A stretch of 64,000 nt of DNA. Origin: an uncultured Bacteroidales bacterium (lineage in GTDB: Bacteria > Bacteroidota > Bacteroidia > Bacteroidales > Paludibacteraceae). Positions 27,515 through 34,976 of the stretch are shown here, piece by piece (position 1 is the stretch's first letter; each line of letters starts with the position of its first letter). Position numbers and translations under genes: made by a program. The stretch covers positions 1-64,000 of the forward strand of contig CAMKDV010000005.1 of the NCBI GenBank assembly GCA_946411385.1, in the 5' to 3' direction. The notes below the pieces were generated by a model that ran no database searches, had not been told where the DNA came from, and saw only the letters and a list, made by a program, of their open reading frames with translations.

Positions 27515-28384
27515 CTAAATTCTGTAACTCGCCGTCACGCTGATGGTCAGCGTGTTGTTGTATCTCGGATAGTTCATGTACGGCTGCTTTTTCAGCGTGC
27601 TTGTCAGGCTGTAGTACAGCATCACTTCGCCTCCTACCCGCAGCTTGGGCAGTACGTCGTATGTCACGCCTACGCCTCCGGCAAGGCCTGCATCTATGCG
27701 GTTATCTTCGGGCGTGAAGGTATAGGCGTTTTTCTGCTCGCTGCCGTCGTACGCCAGCACGCGGTTGGTTTTGCCGCCCAGCCAGCCGCCTATGTAAGCG
27801 CCGGTATAGATATGGCTGCGTACGTTCGAGCCGAAGGTCCAGTCAGCCATCAGAGGCACTTGCAAGTAGTTGTTGGTATAGTCGGTATGCACCTTCATCT
27901 CCTGTAGCGCAGGTATCATGCGGCGCATCGAGTAGTTCTTTTGCATGAATTGTACGTCTGCCCGTACGAACAGCCATTCCAGAGCTTCGTAGCTCACGCT
28001 TATGCTGGCCATGGCGCCCCATCCGGTGTCGTAAACCATGTCGTACGCATAGCCCGATGTGCGCGTCTGCCAGTTCAGGCTCGGACCGGCCGTGACGCCT
28101 ATCGTCCATGTGGCAACGTGGGTCTCACCGCGATCAAAGAGGTCGTTGCTGAATTTGGCTTTCTTGCCATATTGCGACCCTCCTCGCCCCGTGTTACCTA
28201 ATCCGCCGTAGGTGATGCCAGAGCGCCCCGAACGTATCTCGTCCGGACGCGTGTCACGTTTGGCGCGCTGCTGTGCCGATAGCGGACAAGCTGTCAGCAG
28301 ACAGACGGCCATCACCATGGCTACATGGATCATATGTTGCCATCCGCCGGCTTTCCGGCAGCTGTGTAGCGATTGTATAATCAT
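27515..28384 (-). CDS. Outer-membrane beta-barrel (PorT-like) protein
   Basis: An N-terminal export signal precedes a short linker and about eight predicted barrel strands (WTIGVTAGPSLNWQ, VSYEALEWLFVRADVQF, YLQVPLMADWTF, LRVGGEVMLYYS, LTISVTASYRI). ATG 28384 is chosen; ATG 28333 (MIHVAMVMAVC) is an alternative with a better signal length. The signal contains LLTAC, which could be a lipobox, but an ordinary ALSAQ-type cut is equally likely. PorT-like barrels are common Bacteroidota envelope proteins; specific role unknown. A promoter lies at 28561-28592. Confidence 0.72.
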   Translation of the reverse strand: MIIQSLHSCRKAGGWQHMIHVAMVMAVCLLTACPLSAQQRAKRDTRPDEIRSGRSGITYGGLGNTGRGGSQYGKKAKFSNDLFDRGETHVATWTIGVTAGPSLNWQTRTSGYAYDMVYDTGWGAMASISVSYEALEWLFVRADVQFMQKNYSMRRMIPALQEMKVHTDYTNNYLQVPLMADWTFGSNVRSHIYTGAYIGGWLGGKTNRVLAYDGSEQKNAYTFTPEDNRIDAGLAGGVGVTYDVLPKLRVGGEVMLYYSLTSTLKKQPYMNYPRYNNTLTISVTASYRI

Positions 28385-28472
28385 AGTAGATGTTGTAGTT
28401 TTAGTACGCAAATATTGTTTATGTAAGTAAATGGTGTTGTTTTTGCAGTTTGGGTTCTGTCTGTTCTTACTT

Positions 28473-28507
28473 CTTATCTCTTATCTCTTATCTCTTATCT
28501 CTTATCT
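28473..28507. repeat. Five CTTATCT heptamers in the leader of the barrel gene
   Basis: Five perfect 7-bp copies, followed at 28519-28551 by a few CACCTTT-type copies. They lie between the promoter at 28561-28592 and the barrel gene start, in its untranslated leader. The rest of the 308-bp gap 28385-28693 is AT-rich and holds no gene I can support. Confidence 0.85.
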
Positions 28508-28560
28508 CTCTGAGCTTCCTTTCACTTTTCACCTTTCACCTTTCACTTTAAATATGACTA

Positions 28561-28592
28561 CAAAGTTACGATTTTTTTTTGACATTTGCAAA
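28561..28592 (-). promoter_or_regulatory. Bacteroidota promoter for the barrel/S41 genes
   Basis: Minus strand TTTGC, 20-nt spacer, TAACTTTG (complement of 28561-28568). It reads towards the barrel gene and the S41 gene behind it. Confidence 0.78.
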
Positions 28593-28693
28593 TATTTACC
28601 CATTTTTTTTTACAACTGTTTCTTTTTTGTAATGGCAAGAAACAAAAATCAACGACATGATTTTCGTCTCCGTTCTCTTGACTTGTCGCTCGT

Positions 28694-29893
28694 TTATTTC
28701 ATGCGCATCGTTACGGTGAAGTACAGGATACATTCCGCAGGCCGTTGCTCCAGCAGCACAGGTTTGACATGCAGGCGCGTTCCGCGCAGGTTATTACGCA
28801 GATAATCTCTCAGATCGTTAGTCACTGCCGTACGGATCTTTTTCATTTCTACTACATCTTTGTTGTACGGGAAACGCGTATATACATCATTATATATAGC
28901 GCCAAGCATTGTTATCAGTCCGTCTGCGCCCACCGCGGCAATCACATCAAAGGTGGCTGTGGCAGGACCGCCGGACGGCTTGAACGACTCTGACTTGAAG
29001 TTTTTCTCGATGTGGCTCTGAACGGCTTTTGCCACCTGCTCGGTGTTGGCATATTGTATCGTATCGCCATTCTTGCTAAAGTACATCACGTCGGTAGGTC
29101 GAATCGTATAGCCCTTCGATCCCTTGGCTGTATGGTTGATACGGTCGCGTGGCCGTACGGCTGTGATGATATGTTCGCCGGAAGATGCAAAGATCTCTTC
29201 CTTGACATACCGGATAGCTATTGCCTCACGCTGGTCGCTCTTGCGGTAGACGTAATGCGTGCAGATGGTGATGTGTCCCGTAGGATCGTATCCGTATGAT
29301 TCACAGCTTTGGATGGCATTATGCGTGTAATGCTCTTCGTGTATCATCTGGCGTCGGGTGTTGTACCATTTCCATGAGCCTTCGCATGTCCGGGCGTACG
29401 GATTGACGGTGATAGTGGCTACATGCCAGTCTTTCCATTGTATATCGGTCTTCGGGTGAACGATGGAGTAGGTGTACAGCGAATCATCTTTGCTATCCAG
29501 GATAGCGATGCACGACAATTCCCAATATTTCAGCACCGCCTCGTCCGATGCGGAAAGCGTATCCGGGAGGGATAGTTCGTCATCTTCCACCGAGCGAAGT
29601 GTGTCCATCGGGGTGGGAATCTTTTCATCCGGCGTCACCGACAGGTCACATGCAAATACGATGGTATCCGCTTGCCCTTTGTAGGCGTGCTCATCGATGA
29701 AGATCATGTATTTTTTCTTGTAACGGAATCTGTCCGCGATACTGCGACCTCTGAATTTTACGGTACATTGCAATGTGTCACCCACGCCGGCTGCTGACAC
29801 CATGTTGCCTTTCGCTGTACTTACGAAGCATAATGCACATACTGCCGTCAGCAGGGTAGTAATCCATCCTCTCCGATTGGTTTGCTTATTCAT
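28694..29893 (-). CDS. Secreted protein of unknown function (399 aa)
   Basis: ATG 29893 is followed by a clear signal peptide (WITTLLTAVCALCFVSTAKG). The frame is open upstream for 71 codons, but those are Arg/Lys-rich and cross the ssb terminator, so they are not coding. The mature part is acidic in the middle and has blocks such as CEGSWKWYNTRRQ and VYRKSDQREAIAIRYV. The last 100 residues (FDVIAAVGADG, then VKPVLLEQRPAECILYFTV) could form a small beta domain. I do not recognise a family. Confidence 0.65.
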   Translation of the reverse strand: MNKQTNRRGWITTLLTAVCALCFVSTAKGNMVSAAGVGDTLQCTVKFRGRSIADRFRYKKKYMIFIDEHAYKGQADTIVFACDLSVTPDEKIPTPMDTLRSVEDDELSLPDTLSASDEAVLKYWELSCIAILDSKDDSLYTYSIVHPKTDIQWKDWHVATITVNPYARTCEGSWKWYNTRRQMIHEEHYTHNAIQSCESYGYDPTGHITICTHYVYRKSDQREAIAIRYVKEEIFASSGEHIITAVRPRDRINHTAKGSKGYTIRPTDVMYFSKNGDTIQYANTEQVAKAVQSHIEKNFKSESFKPSGGPATATFDVIAAVGADGLITMLGAIYNDVYTRFPYNKDVVEMKKIRTAVTNDLRDYLRNNLRGTRLHVKPVLLEQRPAECILYFTVTMRMK

Positions 29894-29931
29894 ATATATA
29901 TAATGTATTGGGTGGTATAACCTGTGTTTGC

Positions 29932-29964
29932 AAAAAATCAACCGCTCCGGTTGCCGGAGCGGTT
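29932..29964 (-). terminator. Rho-independent terminator of ssb
   Basis: On the minus strand an 11-bp stem (AACCGCTCCGG with a CAA loop) is followed by GATTTTTT. It sits 18 bp after the ssb stop and separates it from the next minus gene. Confidence 0.88.
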
Positions 29965-29981
29965 GGGTTTTGGCCGGAAGC

Positions 29982-30407
29982 TTAGAAGATGATCTCTTCC
30001 TCTTTCTCCTCGTAGCCGTCGTTCTCACCTTGTTCCTCACCGGGAACTTCGTTGCGCGGAGTCTGATACTCTTGCGGACGATAGAGGATCTGGATGTTCT
30101 CCGCAATCACTTCGGTTTTGTTTTTGCGGATACCGTCTTTCTCCCAGCTGCGTGTCTGCAGCTTGCCCTCGACGTACAGCTTCATGCCCTTGTGGATGTT
30201 GCGCTCTGCCCATTCGGCCAGATTACGCCACAGAACGATAGCATGCCAGTCGGTTTTGTCTGGCACTTGCGTGCCGTTTTGCATCACGTAACCACGCTCC
30301 GTGGTCGCCAGATTGAAGTTAGCAATAGCAACGCCACGGTCCAAGTAACGTACGTCAGGATCAGAGCCCACGTTGCCAATCAAGATGACTTTATTTACTG
30401 ATGACAT
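29982..30407 (-). CDS. ssb: Single-stranded DNA-binding protein
   Basis: The OB-fold begins NKVILIGNVGSDPDVRY and contains FNLATTERGYV, TDWHAIVLWRNLAEWAE, KGMKLYVEGKLQTRSWEKDG, as in bacterial SSB. It binds and protects single-stranded DNA in replication and repair. The C-terminus is acidic and ends EEIIF, in place of the common DDLPF tip that recruits partner proteins. 141 aa, with a short linker. Promoter at 30442-30473 and terminator at 29932-29964 indicate a monocistronic unit. Confidence 0.95.
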   Translation of the reverse strand: MSSVNKVILIGNVGSDPDVRYLDRGVAIANFNLATTERGYVMQNGTQVPDKTDWHAIVLWRNLAEWAERNIHKGMKLYVEGKLQTRSWEKDGIRKNKTEVIAENIQILYRPQEYQTPRNEVPGEEQGENDGYEEKEEEIIF

Positions 30408-30441
30408 ATCTGTGTTTGGTTAGAATTTTGATAATTTTGTG

Positions 30442-30473
30442 CAAAGATACAAAAAAAAATGGAAATTTGCAAA
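30442..30473 (-). promoter_or_regulatory. Bacteroidota promoter of ssb
   Basis: Minus strand TTTGC, 20-nt spacer, TATCTTTG. It is divergent to the promoter at 30479-30510, with -33 elements 5 nt apart. Confidence 0.82.
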
Positions 30474-30478
30474 AAAAT

Positions 30479-30510
30479 TTTGCATATTTGAAAAAAAAAT
30501 TGTAACTTTG
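30479..30510 (+). promoter_or_regulatory. Bacteroidota promoter of the EEP-family gene
   Basis: TTTGC at 30479, 20-nt spacer, TAACTTTG at 30503-30510. The ATG at 30544 follows after a short leader. Confidence 0.82.
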
Positions 30511-30543
30511 TAGCAAATTTTAACAAAGACCTCGAAATTCTAT

Positions 30544-31683
30544 ATGAAAAACTATATGAAAAACGTCTTTTCTATCCTCGTTACTGCCGCATTGTTGGCA
30601 TGTAGCACCGGTGCAATGGCGCAAAAAGCGTCACAGTCAACCGAATCACAGGATTATGTAGTGCGTTGCGTGGCTTTCTACAATCTGGAGAACCTGTTCG
30701 ATACAATCCACGATTTCTACATCTCCGAGTTTGGTGACACTATCCACAAAAACGACTACGAATATCTCCCCACGGGTGGTATGCACTGGTCAGGATTGAA
30801 GTACCGCGCCAAGCTAAAGAACATGGCATACGCCATCTCGCAGTTTGGTCTGGACAAGACTCCTCTGGGCGCATCCGTCGTAGGCGTGTGCGAGGTGGAG
30901 AACATCGGTTGTCTGCACGACCTGTGTGCCGAGATCGAGAACCAGACCGGACGCAAGTATATACCTATCCTGTTGGAAGGTCCCGACCGCCGTGGTGTGG
31001 ATGTGGGCTACCTGTACGATCCGCGCTATTTCGTGCCGTCAGGCAAACCTGTTCCGTATACTCTGCAAGCGCACTATGCTGACGGAGGCAAGGTGCGCAG
31101 CCGTTTTCAGTTGCTGCTGTCCGGCTATCTGAAAGATGAGAACGGCGGGTTGGTGAAAGATAAGATTCACCTGATCGTCAATCACTGGCCATCGCGTTAC
31201 GGCGGCGAAGAGTCCTCGCGTGCTACGCGCGATACGGCTGCTATGCTCTGCCGGCATATATGCGACTCGCTCTACCTGCGCGACCCGAAAGCCAAAGTGA
31301 TCGTGATGGGTGACTTGAACGATGATCCGTTCAACCACTCGTGCGCCGAGATCATGGAGGCCAAGATGCACCGCGAGGATGTGCCGGCACAGGGATTCTT
31401 TAATACGATGTGGCTGCACCTGGAGCGTGGCGTAGGTACGCTGATGTATAACGGCACGTGGGACCTCTTCGACCAGATCATCATCTCCGAGCCGCTACTC
31501 AATGCGCCGCACGACCGTGCACAATGGACCTACTGGAAATCCGAGGTGTTCAACAAACCGTTCCTCACCGTTCAGGAAGGCAAGGACAAAGGTGCACCGC
31601 TGCGTACGCACAAAGGCGGCGTTTGGCAGAATGGCTATGGCGACCACTATCCTACAATGATCTATCTAATCAAAAACAAGTAA
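30544..31683 (+). CDS. Endonuclease/exonuclease/phosphatase (EEP) family protein, secreted
   Basis: The signal peptide ends ALLACSTGAMAQ; LLAC could be a lipobox. The EEP fold is recognised by VAFYNLENLFD (first metal Asn/Glu region), VGVCEVENIG (catalytic Glu), LIVNHWPSRYGG, VIVMGDLNDDP (Asp/Asn) and a final GDHYPTMIYL His motif. All active-site motifs seem present. EEP proteins cut nucleic acids or phosphoesters; substrate unknown. 379 aa. Followed after 3 bp by the DUF4290-like gene. Confidence 0.85.
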   Translation: MKNYMKNVFSILVTAALLACSTGAMAQKASQSTESQDYVVRCVAFYNLENLFDTIHDFYISEFGDTIHKNDYEYLPTGGMHWSGLKYRAKLKNMAYAISQFGLDKTPLGASVVGVCEVENIGCLHDLCAEIENQTGRKYIPILLEGPDRRGVDVGYLYDPRYFVPSGKPVPYTLQAHYADGGKVRSRFQLLLSGYLKDENGGLVKDKIHLIVNHWPSRYGGEESSRATRDTAAMLCRHICDSLYLRDPKAKVIVMGDLNDDPFNHSCAEIMEAKMHREDVPAQGFFNTMWLHLERGVGTLMYNGTWDLFDQIIISEPLLNAPHDRAQWTYWKSEVFNKPFLTVQEGKDKGAPLRTHKGGVWQNGYGDHYPTMIYLIKNK

Positions 31684-31686
31684 CTT

Positions 31687-32034
31687 ATGGAAAATGCACT
31701 CAAGCATCGATATGATGTAATCAAACTGCGTAACTACGGTCGTATCATCCAGGACCTCGTAGCCTACGTTACTACAATTAAAGATGTAGAGCAGCGCCAG
31801 CAAGCCACAATCTTTGTAGCTAAATGTATGCGCCAGAAAAATCAGATCTGGAACAAAGATTTTGAGTCGGGCATCGATCGTTTGCGCGAAGATATCAACA
31901 CCCTCTCGGATGGCAAGCTGTCGACCGATTTTCCCGAGTTTGACGAAGTGCTGTCTCGTCCGGTTGTCTATGAGCAGAACAACCGTCAGAGCAAGATGCA
32001 GACAGCCAAACGAACCAAGAACGTCAAGAAGTAA
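31687..32034 (+). CDS. Short DUF4290-like protein (115 aa)
   Basis: The N-terminus (LRNYGRIIQDLVAYVTTIKD, then R..A..FVAKCM) resembles the start of DUF4290, a Bacteroidota family of unknown function that is usually near 200 residues. This copy is only 115 aa and ends with a basic tail (TAKRTKNVKK), so it may be a shortened relative. It follows the EEP gene by 3 bp and precedes a strong terminator. Confidence 0.62.
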   Translation: MENALKHRYDVIKLRNYGRIIQDLVAYVTTIKDVEQRQQATIFVAKCMRQKNQIWNKDFESGIDRLREDINTLSDGKLSTDFPEFDEVLSRPVVYEQNNRQSKMQTAKRTKNVKK

Positions 32035-32095
32035 ATTTCGGTGGATTTTGAACCATCAAAAGAGTTTTGGATAATTTTGGGCAATTTTGGACCAT

Positions 32096-32130
32096 AAAAA
32101 AAGGGCGCATCATTGCGATGCGCCTTTTTT
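32096..32130. terminator. Bidirectional rho-independent terminator
   Basis: A perfect 8-bp stem (GGCGCATC with loop ATTGC) has an A-run on the left and TTTTTT on the right, so it can end transcription from both sides: the EEP/DUF4290 transcript on plus and the tRNA transcript on minus. Confidence 0.9.
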
Positions 32131-32214
32131 GGTACCCAGAGCCGGGGTCGAACCGGCACGGATTGCTCCACTGGTGTTTGAGACCAGCGCGTCTACCGAT
32201 TCCGCCATCTGGGC
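32130..32214 (-). tRNA. tRNA-Leu (anticodon CAA)
   Basis: A 7-bp acceptor stem (GCCCAGA), a long variable arm, a TTCGA T-loop and the anticodon loop CTCAAAC with CAA. The 3' CCA is encoded. Its 3' end abuts the terminator at 32096-32130. Confidence 0.95.
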
Positions 32215-32236
32215 TTCGCGTTCGGCAACGCGACTT

Positions 32237-32265
32237 AAAAAAAGGGGGATTTCTGCGTAATCCCC
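32237..32265 (-). terminator. Terminator-like hairpin between tRNA-Ser and tRNA-Leu
   Basis: Minus strand stem GGGGATT/AATCCCC with a 7-nt loop is followed by seven T. It lies upstream of tRNA-Leu and downstream of tRNA-Ser; it may partly end transcription from the Thr/Ser side. I see no separate promoter for tRNA-Leu in the remaining 22 nt. Confidence 0.7.
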
Positions 32266-32353
32266 ACAGGCTGCCGCCGGCATCCTGTACAAGCCTTTTC
32301 CCTTGATCGCTTCCTCAAGCAAGCTTGGATAATCGCTCAAGGAAAAAGTCTTG

Positions 32354-32440
32354 CGGAGAAAGGGGGATTCGAACCCCCGGTACGGTTACCCGTACGACAG
32401 TTTAGCAAACTGTTGGTTTAAGCCACTCACCCATCTCTCC
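32354..32440 (-). tRNA. tRNA-Ser (anticodon GCU)
   Basis: Acceptor stem GGAGAGA, a long variable arm, T-arm with TTCGA, and the anticodon loop TTGCTAA with GCT. CCA is not encoded. Confidence 0.95.
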
Positions 32441-32509
32441 TTTTGGCTCTTGGTGTACCCCTCAACTCTCAACTTTCACCTTTCAATTTTCACCTTTCAA
32501 CTTCCCCAG

Positions 32510-32581
32510 AGCCACCTCCCAGATTCGAACTGGGGACCCACGCATTACGAATGCGTTGCTCTACCTCTGAGCCAAGGTGGC
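32510..32581 (-). tRNA. tRNA-Thr (anticodon CGU)
   Basis: Acceptor stem GCCACCT/AGGTGGC, D-arm with a short loop, anticodon loop TTCGTAA with CGT, T-loop TTCGA. 72 nt, with no encoded CCA. The gap to tRNA-Ser holds CTTTCAC-type short repeats (32459-32505). Confidence 0.95.
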
Positions 32582-32592
32582 AAAAGCGGCTG

Positions 32593-32624
32593 CAAAGATA
32601 CAACAAAAAATGATAAAATGCAAA
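32593..32624 (-). promoter_or_regulatory. Bacteroidota promoter of the tRNA cluster
   Basis: Minus strand TTTGC, 20-nt spacer, TATCTTTG; the box ends 12 nt before the tRNA-Thr 5' end, so transcription starts a few bases before the tRNA. Confidence 0.88.
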
Positions 32625-32702
32625 TATTTTGACGATTTTTGTGCGATTTGTATCATTTTGGAACAGTTTTTGTATCTCGACTATGCAAAAAGACTATAGT
32701 CT

Positions 32703-33992
32703 GTGCTTCGATTGTTGCTGCGACATATTCTGTGCGTGCCGGCACTTTTGTGTGCCATGCCGTTGGTTTGCCTTGCGGGCGAGGTGCGTACCGTGCGTGT
32801 ACAATATGTGGATGCACAGACGCTTGAATCGTACGCCATGCCTGAAAGACCTGTGCTCTATACCGATGATATAACCCCTCTGGGCATCGATGGCGATCTG
32901 AACAGCCATCTGCTGGAGATATCGTTCGACGAGATGAGCCAGAATTTCCGGCAGTACACCTATACCGTGCGCCATTGCAATGCCGACGGCACGCCCGACA
33001 ACCTCGCTTCCGTCGAGTATATGCACGGCTTCAGTACCCGGGATATTACCGACTATACGCCATCGCTTAATACGCAGCAGATATATACCCACTACCGTTT
33101 TGTTTTTCCCAACGAAGATATGCGTCTCACGCTGAGCGGCAGGTACGAGATACTGATCTATGAGGACGGTAATCCCGATTTGGTTGTGGCGCGCGTGCCT
33201 GTATATGTGTGCGAGACGCGCGTGCAAATAGAAGGTAGAGTGCTTTCCACGACTGATATCGAGTTGAGCGGCCGCTACCAGCAGTTGGAGCTCTCGGTCA
33301 AGGACAATCAAGGCGGCAGCACCAATATGCGCAGCGATTATTTCATCGTCGTGCAGCAAAACGGCCGAACTGACAATCAGGTGATGCAACCTGCGCCGAC
33401 CTTCGTCGACGGCAAATCCCTGCGCTGGGAACATTGCCGCCAACTGATCTTCGAGGGTGGAGTGGAGTACCGCCATTTTGATGCGTACTCAACCTATTTC
33501 GCCGGAACGGGTATCGACCGCATCGTGTATGACAGCGGCGACTACCACGCTATTCTCAATCCCGACGCTTTGCGTGCCGATGTGCCTTATAACCACGACT
33601 TTGATGTGAACGGACAGTTCCGCGTACATGCCGAACGAACAGACGATAGCGATACCGAAGCCGAATATATGTGGGTACACTGGCGGCTGGATGCCTCGCG
33701 TGTGCTGGCTGACGGAGCGGTATATGTGGGCGGTGACCTGTTCGGCAACAAGTTCACCTTGCGCAACCGGATGAACTACGATGCTGACCACCAATGCTAT
33801 TACCTATCCGCGCCCGTCAAGCAAGGCGGCTATGACTACCAGTACTGGTTTGTGCCGAAAGGCAGTCAAGTTGCCACGCTTCTACGCACCGAAGGTTCGC
33901 ATTGGGAGACGCGCAACGATTATACGGTATATGTCTATTACCGCCCGTTTGGTGCGCGCTACGACCAACTGGTAGGTATAAAAATGCTATAG
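32703..33992 (+). CDS. DUF5103 protein (type IX secretion plug-like)
   Basis: The DUF5103 family includes the Plug protein that closes the SprA translocon of type IX secretion in Bacteroidota. Typical blocks are seen: LYTDDITPLGIDGDLNSHLL, NFRQYTYTVRHCNADG, PNEDMRLTLSGRYEILIYED, GGVEYRHFDAYSTYF, and DYQYWFVPKG. A signal peptide runs from LRLLLRHILC to PLVCLAG. The start is GTG 32703; a stop codon lies just upstream in frame. 429 aa. It supports a type IX secretion system in this organism. Confidence 0.82.
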   Translation: MLRLLLRHILCVPALLCAMPLVCLAGEVRTVRVQYVDAQTLESYAMPERPVLYTDDITPLGIDGDLNSHLLEISFDEMSQNFRQYTYTVRHCNADGTPDNLASVEYMHGFSTRDITDYTPSLNTQQIYTHYRFVFPNEDMRLTLSGRYEILIYEDGNPDLVVARVPVYVCETRVQIEGRVLSTTDIELSGRYQQLELSVKDNQGGSTNMRSDYFIVVQQNGRTDNQVMQPAPTFVDGKSLRWEHCRQLIFEGGVEYRHFDAYSTYFAGTGIDRIVYDSGDYHAILNPDALRADVPYNHDFDVNGQFRVHAERTDDSDTEAEYMWVHWRLDASRVLADGAVYVGGDLFGNKFTLRNRMNYDADHQCYYLSAPVKQGGYDYQYWFVPKGSQVATLLRTEGSHWETRNDYTVYVYYRPFGARYDQLVGIKML

Positions 33993-33994
33993 CC

Positions 33995-34014
33995 ATCAGC
34001 CATGCTTGGCTGAT
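33995..34014. repeat. Hairpin ATCAGCCA-N4-TGGCTGAT, copy 1
   Basis: A perfect 8-bp stem with a 4-nt loop directly after the DUF5103 stop. The same stem occurs again at 42711-42730. No T-run follows, so it is not a standard terminator; an RNA-end or regulatory role is possible. Confidence 0.85.
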
Positions 34015-34030
34015 ATACATACAACAACAG

Positions 34031-34861
34031 ATGAAGTGGAGCACAGAAGTTGAGATACCCCAAAGCCCGTGGCTTATTGAGCGGGAGAACAGCATATTGC
34101 TGGTCGGGTCATGTTTTACCGAGCATATAGGCGCCAAGATGCAGGCGTGCGGCTTGCATGCTTCGTGCAATCCTACGGGTGTGCTATATAACCCGCTGTC
34201 CATCGCCCAAGCCCTGAACGGCGATATGCGTGTGGAGATTGTGGAGCATGACGGCTTGTACCACTCGATGGCGCATCACGGATCGTTCTCAGGTACAGAT
34301 AGCGAGGAGGTGCTTCGCCGTTGTCTGCAGTCGCTCAACAATCTGCATCGCCAGTTGGCAGAGGCGGATGTGGTGGTCGTGACGTTCGGCACGGCGTATG
34401 TCTATTATCGCGATGGCATGGTGGTAGCCAACTGCCACAAGCTGCCGGAACGCGAGTTTGTCCGTGAGCGGGTGAGTGTGGAGCAGATCCTTACTGTGTG
34501 GCGGCCAATCATCCGCAGCAATCCCGACAAACATTGGCTGTTTACCGTCAGTCCCATCCGCCATCAGCGCGACGGTATGCATCACAACCAGTTGAGCAAA
34601 GCTACGCTGCTGCTGGCTATAGATCAGCTGAAAAGCGAGTTCCCCGAGCAGGTGAGCTATTTCCCTGCCTACGAGATTGTGTTGGACGAACTGCGTGACT
34701 ATCGCTTCTATGCCGAAGATATGGTGCACCCGAGTGAAGTGGCGATAAAGCATGTGTGGGACAAGTTCTGCGAGGCCTATATGAGCGAGCCTGCCCGCAC
34801 ATGGATGCACGAGCGCCACAAAGAGTGGCTGCGTTCCCAACATCGCCCGCTGCACACTTAA
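34031..34861 (+). CDS. GSCFA domain protein
   Basis: The GSCFA motif is seen as LLVGSCFTEHIG, with NPTGVLYNP and GTAYVYY further on, and VSPIRHQRDGMHHNQLSKA, AEDMVHPSEVA later. These resemble the blocks of SGNH-type esterases (Ser, Gly, Asn, His), so an acyl-hydrolase activity is plausible. 276 aa, no signal peptide. ATG 34031 is the first Met at the start of the domain; the frame is open further upstream but overlaps DUF5103. Confidence 0.85.
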   Translation: MKWSTEVEIPQSPWLIERENSILLVGSCFTEHIGAKMQACGLHASCNPTGVLYNPLSIAQALNGDMRVEIVEHDGLYHSMAHHGSFSGTDSEEVLRRCLQSLNNLHRQLAEADVVVVTFGTAYVYYRDGMVVANCHKLPEREFVRERVSVEQILTVWRPIIRSNPDKHWLFTVSPIRHQRDGMHHNQLSKATLLLAIDQLKSEFPEQVSYFPAYEIVLDELRDYRFYAEDMVHPSEVAIKHVWDKFCEAYMSEPARTWMHERHKEWLRSQHRPLHT

Positions 34862-34934
34862 TTGGTCATTTGTCATTTCTTATCTCGCTACGCTCGAACG
34901 ATCTGCTTCGCCGTATGGTGATTTGTCATTTGTC
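34862..34934. repeat. Dispersed repeat, copy A (reverse orientation)
   Basis: A 37-bp core at 34879-34915 (starting CTTATCTCGCTACGCTCG on plus) is flanked on both sides by ATTTGTC-type heptamers. The core is the reverse complement of cores at 42755-42791 and 43044-43080. It lies between the GSCFA and transporter genes. Confidence 0.92.
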
Positions 34935-34976
34935 AATCAATAGTCAATTGTAAATAGCTAAATTGTAAATAGTTTT

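Noticed and set aside
28431..28805. 124-codon plus frame over CTTATCT heptamers
   Set aside because: The frame is generated by repeats and T-runs and overlaps the end of a minus gene.
28694..30106. Long N-terminal extension of the unknown secreted protein
   Set aside because: The first 71 codons cross the ssb terminator and are Arg/Lys-rich; ATG 29893 is followed directly by a signal peptide.
32110..32340. 76-codon minus frame covering tRNA-Leu
   Set aside because: More than a third of it is the tRNA gene itself (a common false product) and it starts with TTG and crosses a terminator.
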